A stretch of 22,118 bases of DNA from NCBI GenBank assembly GCA_007125435.1, contig SLDF01000086.1:1-22118 (forward strand), given 5' to 3'. This document shows positions 1-6,664 of the stretch, piece by piece. The position numbers were made by a program, and so were the translations under genes. Below the pieces are notes generated by a model that was given only the letters and a program-made list of their open reading frames with translations, was not told the origin of the DNA and searched no databases. The first letter of the stretch is position 1. Each line of letters starts with the position of its first letter. This DNA is from Saprospiraceae bacterium (lineage in GTDB: Bacteria > Bacteroidota > Bacteroidia > Chitinophagales > Saprospiraceae).

Positions 1-2324
1 AATGTATCGGCCAGTTGATCGACTGCGAAGGTGTCCCCGGTGGCAGTGCCCTACCCGGCACAGCATGTGACGACGGCGATCCGACGACCGGCAATGATAC
101 GTGGAATGACGATTGCGAATGTATCGGCCAGTTGATCGACTGCGAAGGCGTTCCCGGTGGCAGTGCCCTACCCGGCACAGCATGTGATGATGGTGATCCT
201 ACAACTGGCAATGATACGTGGAACGACGATTGCGAATGTATCGGACTATTGATCGACTGCGAAGGTGTCCCCGGTGGCAGTGCCCTACCCGGCACAGCAT
301 GTGATGATGGTGATCCTACAACTGGCAATGATACGTGGAACGATGATTGCGAATGCATCGGGCTATTGATCGACTGCGAAGGCGTTATCGGGGGTCCGGC
401 TTTACCTGGCACACCTTGTGATGATGGTGACTCCACAACTGTAAATGACCAGTATAATATAAACTGTGAGTGTGTAGGTAGCCTAGATCCAAACTTCTGT
501 CCGGGTCTGGAACTGTTTATAGGTGATGATTGCGACGACGGCGATCCGACGACCATTGATGAAGTGGTTACTGAGGACTGTGAGTGTGTCGGTATTCCAA
601 ATCCGGAATACTGCCCGGACTTAGACCTCTTTATTGGCGACCCATGTAACGATGGCGACCCTACGACCATCAATGGGGAAGTCACTGAAGACTGTGAGTG
701 TATAGGTGAGCCCAACCCTGAATATTGCCCGGAATTAGAGTTGTTCATAGGAGATCCTTGTGACGATGGCGACCCGACGACGATCAATGATACAGTCACT
801 GAGAATTGCACATGTGAAGGGGACCCAGATCCGAACTATTGTCCAGAGCTGGATTTATTCATAGGAGATGATTGCGAAGACAATGACCCTGCCACAGTGA
901 ATGGTATTGTAACAGAAAGCTGTGAGTGTATAGGCGAGCCCAACCCTGAATATTGCCCGGAACTAGAGTTATTCATAGGTGATCCATGCGATGATAGCGA
1001 TCCTACAACAGTGAACAGTGAGGTTACCGCAGACTGCGAATGCGTTGGTGAGCCGAACCCGAACTACTGCCCCGATCTAGAGCTATTCATAGGCGACCCA
1101 TGTGATGATGACGATCCTACGACAGTGAATAGTGAGGTCACTGAAAACTGCGAATGTGTAGGTGAGCCCAACCCTGAATATTGCCCGGAACTAGAGTTAT
1201 TCATAGGCGATCCATGCGATGATGGCGATCCTACGACAGTAAATAGTGAGGTCACAGCAGACTGCGAATGCGTTGGTGAATTTGATCCAAAGTATTGTCC
1301 AGATCTAGATCTGTTTATTGGAGACGATTGTGATGACGGCGATCCATTCACGATCAATGATACCGTCAATGAAAACTGTGAGTGTATCGGCGAACCTGAC
1401 CCAGACTATTGTCCTGAGCTAGAGTTATTTATTGGCGATTCATGCGACGATGGTAACCCAGACACCTTTAATGATACTGTGAATAGTGACTGTGAGTGCG
1501 AAGGCAGCCTTGACCCTGACTTCTGTCCCGGACTTGGCTTGTTCATAGGTGATGCTTGTGACAATGGCGACCCTACAACGATAAATGATACGGTGACAGA
1601 TAACTGCACCTGCGAAGGCGAGCCAAACCCTGAGTATTGTCCTGAGTTAGAGCTATTCATAGGTGACTCATGCGATGACGGCGACCCGACGACGATCAAC
1701 GACACCGTGAATGAAAACTGTGAGTGCGTAGGAGCACCTGATCCAAACTATTGTCCGGAGCTCGAGCTATATATCGGCGAAAGCTGTGATGATAATGATC
1801 CATCTACCATCAATAGTGTGGTCACAGAGGATTGTGAATGTATAGGTGAGCCCAATTTTGAGTATTGTATAGAATGGGACGCATTTATCGGTGACGAATG
1901 TGACGACGATGACCCGACGACGATCAATACCGTTCTTGATGAAAACTGTCTCTGTCTTGGCGAGGTCAATCCGGAATACTGTCCTGAGCTCAACCTCTTC
2001 ATCGGTGATCCATGCGAAGATGACGACCCCGAAACATCAGAAGGTATCGTTAATGACGATTGCGAATGCGATACTTCAGTTGGTATATTGTCCATCCACG
2101 ATAGTGAAATAAAAGTCATGCCAAACCCCACATTCGGTGTCCTATTCGTTCAGTCTGACATCGATCTGGAGTACACCGTCTACAATGCATACGGTAAGGT
2201 GGTAGATCATGGACATGTCACCGGCAGCCGCATTGACCTCGGTAGACATGCAGCCGGCATGTATTTTGTCCATTTCCGAGACAATGCCAACAGAACCATT
2301 ATTAAAAAGGTCGTAAGGCATTAG
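1..2324 (+). CDS. Cysteine-rich acidic repeat surface protein with T9SS C-terminal sorting domain (5' end outside window)
   Basis: Partial gene. The reading frame is open from the first complete codon (position 3, TGT). The apparent start at 15 is a TTG inside a repeat, so the true start lies upstream. Counting from position 15 as residue 1, residues 1-156 are four 39-residue units and 157-688 are fourteen 38-residue units. Each unit has four cysteines and an acidic core like CDDGDPTT, followed by a CECxG-type end. Residues 689-769 contain a PNPTFG-type motif, an AAGMYFV strand and a basic end (KKVVRH), which match the Por_Secre_tail T9SS type A sorting domain. The protein is therefore probably exported by T9SS and displayed at the surface or released. 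The even cysteine spacing suggests two disulfides per unit, and the Asp-rich core could bind calcium; both are inference. Signal peptide and any N-terminal domain are not visible. Function unknown; structural or adhesive roles are possible. Confidence 0.88.
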   Translation, partial: CIGQLIDCEGVPGGSALPGTACDDGDPTTGNDTWNDDCECIGQLIDCEGVPGGSALPGTACDDGDPTTGNDTWNDDCECIGLLIDCEGVPGGSALPGTACDDGDPTTGNDTWNDDCECIGLLIDCEGVIGGPALPGTPCDDGDSTTVNDQYNINCECVGSLDPNFCPGLELFIGDDCDDGDPTTIDEVVTEDCECVGIPNPEYCPDLDLFIGDPCNDGDPTTINGEVTEDCECIGEPNPEYCPELELFIGDPCDDGDPTTINDTVTENCTCEGDPDPNYCPELDLFIGDDCEDNDPATVNGIVTESCECIGEPNPEYCPELELFIGDPCDDSDPTTVNSEVTADCECVGEPNPNYCPDLELFIGDPCDDDDPTTVNSEVTENCECVGEPNPEYCPELELFIGDPCDDGDPTTVNSEVTADCECVGEFDPKYCPDLDLFIGDDCDDGDPFTINDTVNENCECIGEPDPDYCPELELFIGDSCDDGNPDTFNDTVNSDCECEGSLDPDFCPGLGLFIGDACDNGDPTTINDTVTDNCTCEGEPNPEYCPELELFIGDSCDDGDPTTINDTVNENCECVGAPDPNYCPELELYIGESCDDNDPSTINSVVTEDCECIGEPNFEYCIEWDAFIGDECDDDDPTTINTVLDENCLCLGEVNPEYCPELNLFIGDPCEDDDPETSEGIVNDDCECDTSVGILSIHDSEIKVMPNPTFGVLFVQSDIDLEYTVYNAYGKVVDHGHVTGSRIDLGRHAAGMYFVHFRDNANRTIIKKVVRH
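15..482 (+). repeat. Four tandem 117-bp coding repeats (39 residues each)
   Basis: Unit starts are at 15, 132, 249 and 366, exactly 117 bp apart, each opening with TTGATCGACTGCGAAGG. Units 1-3 encode the same peptide except for the last residue (Q, L, L). Unit 4 is diverged. Units 2 and 3 differ at about five bases, all silent, and units 1 and 2 at about nine silent bases plus the last codon. The first base of the window already lies inside another unit, so the array extends upstream. Confidence 0.95.
483..2078 (+). repeat. Fourteen tandem 114-bp coding repeats (38 residues each)
   Basis: Each unit reads roughly as PNPEYCPELELFIGD, then a CDDGDPTT-like core, then CECVGE. The fourteen units fill the interval without gaps. 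The word GAGCCCAACCCTG recurs at 708, 936 and 1164 (228-bp steps), and a one-base variant at 1620 (four units later). This points to expansion by two-unit blocks. The type differs from the preceding 39-residue units in its first half but shares the CDDGDPTT core and the CEC end. Confidence 0.95.
2079..2321 (+). other. T9SS type A C-terminal sorting domain of the Cys-rich protein
   Basis: Residues 689-769, with the motif MPNPTFGVLFVQS near the front, a central VYNAYGKVV strand, GRHAAGMYFVHF and a basic C-terminus. This is the usual layout of the Por_Secre_tail family, which is recognised by the type IX secretion apparatus and removed by a sortase-like step after export. Confidence 0.85.
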
Positions 2325-2335
2325 AAAGTTTTTAT

Positions 2336-2621
2336 GGCGTGCCCCCACTCCCTTCCCTTTTAATTGGGAAGGGAGTGAGGTCGGGCTATCCGCTTGTATT
2401 CACAGATCTATCATAGAGTGTCGCTGCTGTTTTGAGTGGCTTCCGTTCGGTCGCCCCTCCCTCCAGCGCTCCACTAACTATGCTACACCTGTTCATGTCA
2501 CTTCTATCCCTCACGCGAAAACCTGGTTGCGAGTTGTTTACGCTTCGCTGTTTACGCTACAAGCACTCCGTGCTCTCCGCTGTTTAGGCTTGAAGTAGGC
2601 TGGAGGCTTTCAAGTTTTATT
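2336..2621 (-). repeat. Dispersed structured element, copy A
   Basis: Read on the minus strand, this copy shares an ordered set of blocks with copy B (6665-7168). Block 1 is 2576-2621 (44 of 46 bases identical). Block 2 is 2502-2529 (27 of 28 identical; core CGCGTGAGGGAT). Block 3 is around 2437-2455 (GCGACC..CGGAAGCCAC). Block 4 is 2380-2401 (22 of 22 identical; core GCGGATAGCCCGAC). It ends with GGCACGCC at 2336-2343. It carries hairpins at 2562-2574 and 2346-2377. No protein is encoded. Words such as GCGGATAGCCCGAC and GGCACGCC seem familiar from other Bacteroidota intergenic regions, but that is from memory and I cannot name the family. Confidence 0.8.
2346..2377. repeat. Perfect 12-bp hairpin with 8-base loop near the end of copy A
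   Basis: CACTCCCTTCCC at 2346-2357 and GGGAAGGGAGTG at 2366-2377 are exact reverse complements around TTTTAATT. It begins 22 bp after the stop codon at 2324. There is no T-run after it on the plus strand, so it is not a classical intrinsic terminator, although it could act as a 3' barrier. It sits between the conserved GCCCGAC and GGCACGCC words of the element, where copy B has a different, weaker stem. Confidence 0.75.
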
Positions 2622-2718
2622 TGGTAATTGTTCGGGCTTCTTGGTGATAATGCTCCGAAACCTATCGCTTCAGCCCATGACAAATGACGCTTCACCTAGC
2701 TGCGATCAGGCATTGCTT

Positions 2719-3324
2719 TTACTTAAAGTTTAGCTCGAGTTGTTTCGGTGTCAAATGGTATCTGAAAGACTGTCTGTGCAGCGGGCTAAGACCGTGGTTT
2801 TTTATAGCGACTTTATGCGCTACTGTTGGATAGCCTTTGTTGGTTATCCAGTTGTATTGAGGATATATTTCATGCGCCTTTTCCATGATGAGATCTCTGT
2901 GTGTTTTAGCTAATATTGAAGCAGCAGCGATCGACTGAAAACGTCCGTCACCCTTCACCATACAATGGAAGGGTAATTCTTTAAAAGGCATAAACCGGTT
3001 GCCATCTACCAAAAGAGATTCCGGCTGTACAGAGAGTTTATCCAAAGCGCAGTGCATGGCCAAAAATGAAGCTTGTAAAATATTAATCTTGTCGATTTTT
3101 TCGGGACTTACCTCACCAATGGCCCAGGCCTTTGCCTCTTTTTTAATGATCTCAGCGAGGTGTTGTCTTTGTTCAGGAGAGAGCTTTTTGGAGTCATTGA
3201 GCTCCGGTATGGGCTTTGAAAGTATAACAGCGGCCGCTACTACCGGCCCGGCCAGACAACCTCTGCCGGCTTCGTCTAGTCCAGCCTCTATAGTGTTTTC
3301 AAGATGACAAAAAGCCAGGCTCAT
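2719..3324 (-). CDS. rnhB: Ribonuclease HII
   Basis: Cleaves the RNA strand of RNA-DNA hybrids and nicks DNA 5' of misincorporated ribonucleotides, starting ribonucleotide excision repair in the cytoplasm. The 201-residue length is normal. The conserved opening GLDEAGRGCLAGP (residues 15-27) carries the catalytic Asp17-Glu18 and the GRG ribonucleotide-sensing loop (20-22). Asp107 in LLVDGN and Asp144 in THRD complete the acidic active site. The motif SIAAASILAK (131-140) and the tyrosine of NKGYPT (Tyr165) are also typical. The ATG at 3324 fits the family's N-terminus. It lies 3 bp downstream of the uvrB stop on the same strand, so the two are almost certainly co-transcribed from the promoter in front of uvrB. 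No clear terminator follows it. Confidence 0.97.
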   Translation of the reverse strand: MSLAFCHLENTIEAGLDEAGRGCLAGPVVAAAVILSKPIPELNDSKKLSPEQRQHLAEIIKKEAKAWAIGEVSPEKIDKINILQASFLAMHCALDKLSVQPESLLVDGNRFMPFKELPFHCMVKGDGRFQSIAAASILAKTHRDLIMEKAHEIYPQYNWITNKGYPTVAHKVAIKNHGLSPLHRQSFRYHLTPKQLELNFK

Positions 3325-3327
3325 AGG

Positions 3328-5355
3328 TTATAATACGGTTTCTTTGATTTTCTTCTTGAGAGCAAAGAGCTCATCTCTGTACTGGGCAGCAGAAATAAAG
3401 TCCAGCTCTTTTGCTGCTTTTTTCATTTTTTCCTCTGTGGACTTCATGAGTTTTTCGAGTTGGTCTTTATCCATGTATTGGACAACCGGATCGGCAGCTA
3501 TATCTTTTTCTTCCGGTTCGACATAGTATTTAGACTTCTTACCTCTGATGTCCAGGATGGAATGTTGGTTGACAATCTCTTCTTTAGTTTTGCCGACTGT
3601 TCGTGGCGTTATACCATGCTCTTCGTTGTAAGCCATTTGTATAGAACGCCTTCTATTGGTCTCATCAATGGTGCGCTGCATAGAATCTGTAACCACATCT
3701 GCATAAAATATCACAAGGCCGTTGACATTACGCGCTGCTCGGCCTGCTGTCTGAGTCAGGGATCGGGCATTGCGCAGGAAGCCTTCTTTATCAGCATCTA
3801 AGATGGCCACGAGAGATACTTCCGGTAGATCCAGACCCTCTCTTAGCAGGTTGACACCTACGAGTACACTGAAGTTACCAAGCCTGAGCTCTTTCAGTAT
3901 CTCTACGCGTTCCATAGTGTCGACTTCGCTGTGGATATACTTACAATTGATGTTGTAATTGAGCAGATATTTGGTCAATTCTTCGGCCATTCTTTTGGTC
4001 AGGGTCGTGACGAGCACGCGCTCATCTCTTTTGATTCGATCCTGAACTTCTGCCATTAAATCATCGATTTGATTGAGGCTACTTCTGACTTCAATGGGTG
4101 GATCCAAAAGTCCTGTAGGCCTCACGACCTGTTCTACTATGACCCCTTCTGTCCTGTCCAATTCAAAATCACCGGGCGTAGCACTCACAAATATCATTTG
4201 ATTCATCAACCCCTCAAATTCCTCAAAGGTCAAAGGTCGATTGTCCATTGCTGATGGCAGCCGAAATCCGTAGTTGACCAGATTCATCTTACGCGCTCGG
4301 TCTCCGCCCCACATTCCCCTGATCTGAGGTATAGTCACGTGGCTCTCATCAATAAAAGTAATATAGTCATCAGGAAAATAGTCCAGGAGGCAAAATGGTC
4401 GCGTGCCGGGTTCTCTACCATCAAAGAACCTCGAGTAGTTTTCAATCCCATTACAATAGCCTAGCTCTTTCATCATTTCCAGGTCGAAGTTGACTCTTTC
4501 TCTTACTCTGTGAGCTTCCAGATAGCGCCCTTCTTTTTCAAAATAGGTGGCTTGCGCTGCCAACTCGTCTTCGATAGATTCAATAATGCCGTGGATTCTT
4601 CCTTTGGGAGCAATGTATAGGTTGGCCGGGAAGATAGCGCAATGTTCCAGGCTCTCCTGCCTTCTACCATCTTCAGGGTTGATGATGTCTATAGTCTCTA
4701 TTTCATCGCCAAAGAAAGTGATTCGATAGCCATAATCGACATAGGGCAAATTGATATCAACGGTATCTCCTTTAACGCGAAATGTCGCCCTGTCAAAACT
4801 GGTTTCGGTACGACTGTATAGGATTTCTACAAGATTGTACAAAAACGTATTTCGAGAGATGATTTGTCCTTTGTGTAGCCTGATGATTCCTGTCTTATAA
4901 TCGTCTGGATTGCCCATACCGTAGATGCATGACACAGATGCTACAATAATTATATCTCGTCGTCCGGACAGTAGAGAAGATGTCGCTCTAAGTCTTAGCT
5001 TGTCAACCTCTTCATTGATAGAGAGGTCTTTTTCAATGTAAGTGTCGGAAACAGATAGATAAGCCTCCGGCTGATAATAGTCGTAGTAGGACACAAAATA
5101 CTCCACGGCATTATCCGGAAAAAAAGCTTTAAACTCACCGTACAATTGAGCAGTAAGGGTTTTATTATGTGTCAGGATCAGGGTCGGCCTATTCATTTGA
5201 TGAATGATATTAGCCATTGTGAATGTTTTTCCAGATCCGGTGACCCCTAGTAAACATTGGTAGACTTCACTCTCTTGAAGTCCCTTGACTAACTTAGCTA
5301 TGGCTTGAGGCTGATCGCCTGATGGTTCGTACTGTGATGTGAGGTTAAATGACAT
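3328..5355 (-). CDS. uvrB: UvrABC excinuclease subunit B
   Basis: The damage-verifying helicase-like subunit of nucleotide excision repair. It is loaded by UvrA, then recruits UvrC for incision. With the ATG at 5355 the protein is 675 residues, the usual size, and begins MSFNLTSQYEPSGDQPQ as family members do. Visible are Walker A GVTGSGKT (37-44), the beta-hairpin region YYDYYQPEAY (90-99) that clamps the DNA strand, DESH (Walker B, 336-339), SATPG (391-395), the helicase motif around LREGLDLPEVSL, the Q-x-x-GRAARN motif, and a C-terminal UVR helix pair (EKMKKAAKELDFISAAQYRDEL) that binds UvrC. A longer frame reaches an ATG at 5400, but those 15 codons overlap a good promoter and do not resemble UvrB. 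First gene of a uvrB-rnhB operon. Confidence 0.97.
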   Translation of the reverse strand: MSFNLTSQYEPSGDQPQAIAKLVKGLQESEVYQCLLGVTGSGKTFTMANIIHQMNRPTLILTHNKTLTAQLYGEFKAFFPDNAVEYFVSYYDYYQPEAYLSVSDTYIEKDLSINEEVDKLRLRATSSLLSGRRDIIIVASVSCIYGMGNPDDYKTGIIRLHKGQIISRNTFLYNLVEILYSRTETSFDRATFRVKGDTVDINLPYVDYGYRITFFGDEIETIDIINPEDGRRQESLEHCAIFPANLYIAPKGRIHGIIESIEDELAAQATYFEKEGRYLEAHRVRERVNFDLEMMKELGYCNGIENYSRFFDGREPGTRPFCLLDYFPDDYITFIDESHVTIPQIRGMWGGDRARKMNLVNYGFRLPSAMDNRPLTFEEFEGLMNQMIFVSATPGDFELDRTEGVIVEQVVRPTGLLDPPIEVRSSLNQIDDLMAEVQDRIKRDERVLVTTLTKRMAEELTKYLLNYNINCKYIHSEVDTMERVEILKELRLGNFSVLVGVNLLREGLDLPEVSLVAILDADKEGFLRNARSLTQTAGRAARNVNGLVIFYADVVTDSMQRTIDETNRRRSIQMAYNEEHGITPRTVGKTKEEIVNQHSILDIRGKKSKYYVEPEEKDIAADPVVQYMDKDQLEKLMKSTEEKMKKAAKELDFISAAQYRDELFALKKKIKETVL

Positions 5356-5361
5356 ACGCCG

Positions 5362-5390
5362 CAAATATAATTGTAATATAGCTAAACAAA
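5362..5390 (-). promoter_or_regulatory. Bacteroidota-type promoter for uvrB-rnhB
   Basis: On the minus strand, TATATTTG (plus positions 5362-5369) fits the Bacteroidota -7 consensus TAnnTTTG exactly. TTTG (5387-5390) stands 17 bases upstream as the -33 element. Only six bases separate the -7 box from the ATG at 5355, so the transcript would be leaderless or nearly so. This supports the 5355 start. Confidence 0.6.
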
Positions 5391-5465
5391 CGCAGACCAT
5401 TCAATTGTTTTGCTTATCGTATATCAATATAAAACTGCCCTATTATTGCCAATCCAAAAACGCAT

Positions 5466-6197
5466 ATGACCAAACATGCCGAGACCGATAATCAAATCAT
5501 TACTTTTTCACGTTTTTCATTCTCAGGGCGACCTAATAAATGGGAAGCCTTCAAAAAGATGGGCGAGACCTTTCCACCAGATCAAATTGAAGGTCTGCAG
5601 TTTTTAAAAAAAGTGGGTGTTGGTCGAGATGGTGGATTCTCCATTTGGCCGGACTTTGGACAGTATGGCTGGCTGGCTGTATGGGACTCAGCAAAAGCAG
5701 CGGAGTCATTTTTCAAAGAAAATGAGGTGTATCTAGAGTGGGAGCGTCTATCGAGCAGTAACATTCGTTTTTATATGGTGTGCAAACAATACCATGGACA
5801 GTGGCAGGGACAACAACCTTTTGAATGTCAATCAGCACCAATAACAGGCTATCACATTGCTACGATCACCCGTGCAAGAGTAAAACCAAAATATTTATTC
5901 CACTTTTGGCGTCAAGTGCCGGCTATTAGAAAGTCACTGCGGCAAAACGATAAATGCGATCTGGCATTTGGATTTGGTGAATGGCCCATCATAGAGCTCG
6001 CGACACTTAGCTTTTGGAAAAATGAGGATGACTTGAAAGGCTTCGCCTACAGTACCAGACGACATCAGAAAGCCATAAAAGACACCAGAAGATTAGAGTG
6101 GTACAGCGAAGAAATGTTTAGCCGTTTCTATGTCTACAAAGCAGTCGGCAATGCTGACATGCTGCCAGAAGACATGAAATACCTCGCCTCGCAATAA
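5466..6197 (+). CDS. Spheroidene monooxygenase (CrtA)-like protein
   Basis: 243 residues with no signal peptide or membrane segment. The sequence follows the CrtA pattern: an N-terminal RFSFSGRPNKWEAF stretch, then WDSAKAAESFF (73-83), then the best-conserved part TRARVKPKYLFHFWRQVP (135-152), FGFGEWPI (168-175) and a closing segment with His200 and EEMFSRFYV (215-223). In phototrophic proteobacteria CrtA adds a 2-keto group to acyclic carotenoids. Whether this homologue acts on carotenoids is unknown, as no other pigment gene is in view. The ATG at 5466 is the natural start, 65 bp from the divergent coding frame that includes uvrB. An upstream TATTATTG at 5441-5448 is a one-mismatch -7 box without a clear -33 partner. 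No terminator is evident downstream. Family assignment is good; substrate is not established. Confidence 0.75.
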   Translation: MTKHAETDNQIITFSRFSFSGRPNKWEAFKKMGETFPPDQIEGLQFLKKVGVGRDGGFSIWPDFGQYGWLAVWDSAKAAESFFKENEVYLEWERLSSSNIRFYMVCKQYHGQWQGQQPFECQSAPITGYHIATITRARVKPKYLFHFWRQVPAIRKSLRQNDKCDLAFGFGEWPIIELATLSFWKNEDDLKGFAYSTRRHQKAIKDTRRLEWYSEEMFSRFYVYKAVGNADMLPEDMKYLASQ

Positions 6198-6226
6198 TGG
6201 AAATGAACTGCCTCCCGGCTCAGTAT

Positions 6227-6280
6227 CTTCAAGCCTAAACAGCGATGCGTAAACAGTCGACAACTACAACCAGCAACCAG
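6227..6280 (+). repeat. Short, collapsed copy of the dispersed element (copy C)
   Basis: CTTCAAGCCTAAACAGCG followed by GCGTAAACAG and then AACCAGCAACCAG matches the order of block 1 end, GCGTAAAC and AACCAGG seen in copies A and B. The hairpin between the first two words is absent and everything from block 2 onward is missing. Same orientation as copy B. Confidence 0.65.
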
Positions 6281-6310
6281 AAATCAAGACAACAGATAAA
6301 AGGAACAAGA

Positions 6311-6514
6311 GTCCAAAGTCGAAGGTCACTTTTTAAGAGTCTAAAAGTCTGAAGGAGGATAGGAGCTTAGGAGCTCAGTGGCACAGGAGCTTAGAGGCTT
6401 AGATGTAGCCATTAATTATTTGATCTGTTTTATGTGTCGAAGAAGATATTCTAGGGTGTTTTTTTGGTCTGAAAGCCGAAGGTCGAATGTCTAAAGGTCT
6501 GAAAGTCAAAAGTC
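6311..6514. repeat. Degenerate 7-base repeats of the GTCTGAA type
   Basis: Two clusters, 6311-6355 and 6466-6514, are made of variants of GTCTGAA/GTCGAAG/GTCTAAA placed mostly head to tail. Between them, 6357-6402 repeats GGAGCTTAG-like words (TAGGAGCTTAGGAGCTC, then CAGGAGCTTAGAGGCTTAG). Positions 6403-6465 are AT-rich and show nothing further. There is no coding capacity. Confidence 0.7.
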
Positions 6515-6578
6515 AATTGGCGACATAGTGGTTTGATGTGCTTTGGTTGACCTGATTCCAGATCAAAGCTGGATCCAA

Positions 6579-6622
6579 GCCTCAGAGAGGCGACATATTA
6601 ATAGCGCAGGGCGTCAGCCCTG
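6579..6622. repeat. REP-like pair of small hairpins
   Basis: GCCTC-AGA-GAGGC (6579-6591) and CAGGGC-GTCA-GCCCTG (6607-6622) are two perfect stems separated by an AT-rich linker GACATATTAATAGCG. This layout resembles repetitive extragenic palindromes associated with REP-type transposases, but no such transposase is in the window. Confidence 0.55.
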
Positions 6623-6664
6623 GGTTTGTAAATTTATCACCAAAACAACTCGACCGAACCCATC

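Larger units (their letters stand above)
2325..2718. other. Gene-free interval between the Cys-rich protein gene and rnhB
   Basis: No plausible coding sequence is seen. The genes on either side converge here. Positions 2336-2621 are a copy of the dispersed element described separately. Positions 2622-2718 show no hairpin, terminator or repeat that I can support. Confidence 0.8.

Noticed and set aside
15..17. Apparent start codon of the Cys-rich protein at 15
   Set aside because: It is a TTG inside a repeat unit, and the frame continues to the window edge in the same repeat pattern, so the gene begins upstream.
15..2078. CRISPR-like periodic array
   Set aside because: The period is 114-117 bp with no unique spacers, and the units are in-frame coding repeats.
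1064..2131. Several Ser-rich minus-strand frames inside the Cys-rich gene
   Set aside because: They are antisense shadows of a repeated Asp/Cys-rich coding sequence; periodicity follows the sense repeats.
2346..2377. Intrinsic terminator of the Cys-rich gene
   Set aside because: The stem is perfect, but no T-run follows on the plus strand, and the stem belongs to the terminal scaffold of the dispersed element.
5356..5400. Longer uvrB frame starting at the ATG at 5400
   Set aside because: The extra 15 residues do not resemble UvrB, and they overlap a well-matched promoter directly before the ATG at 5355.
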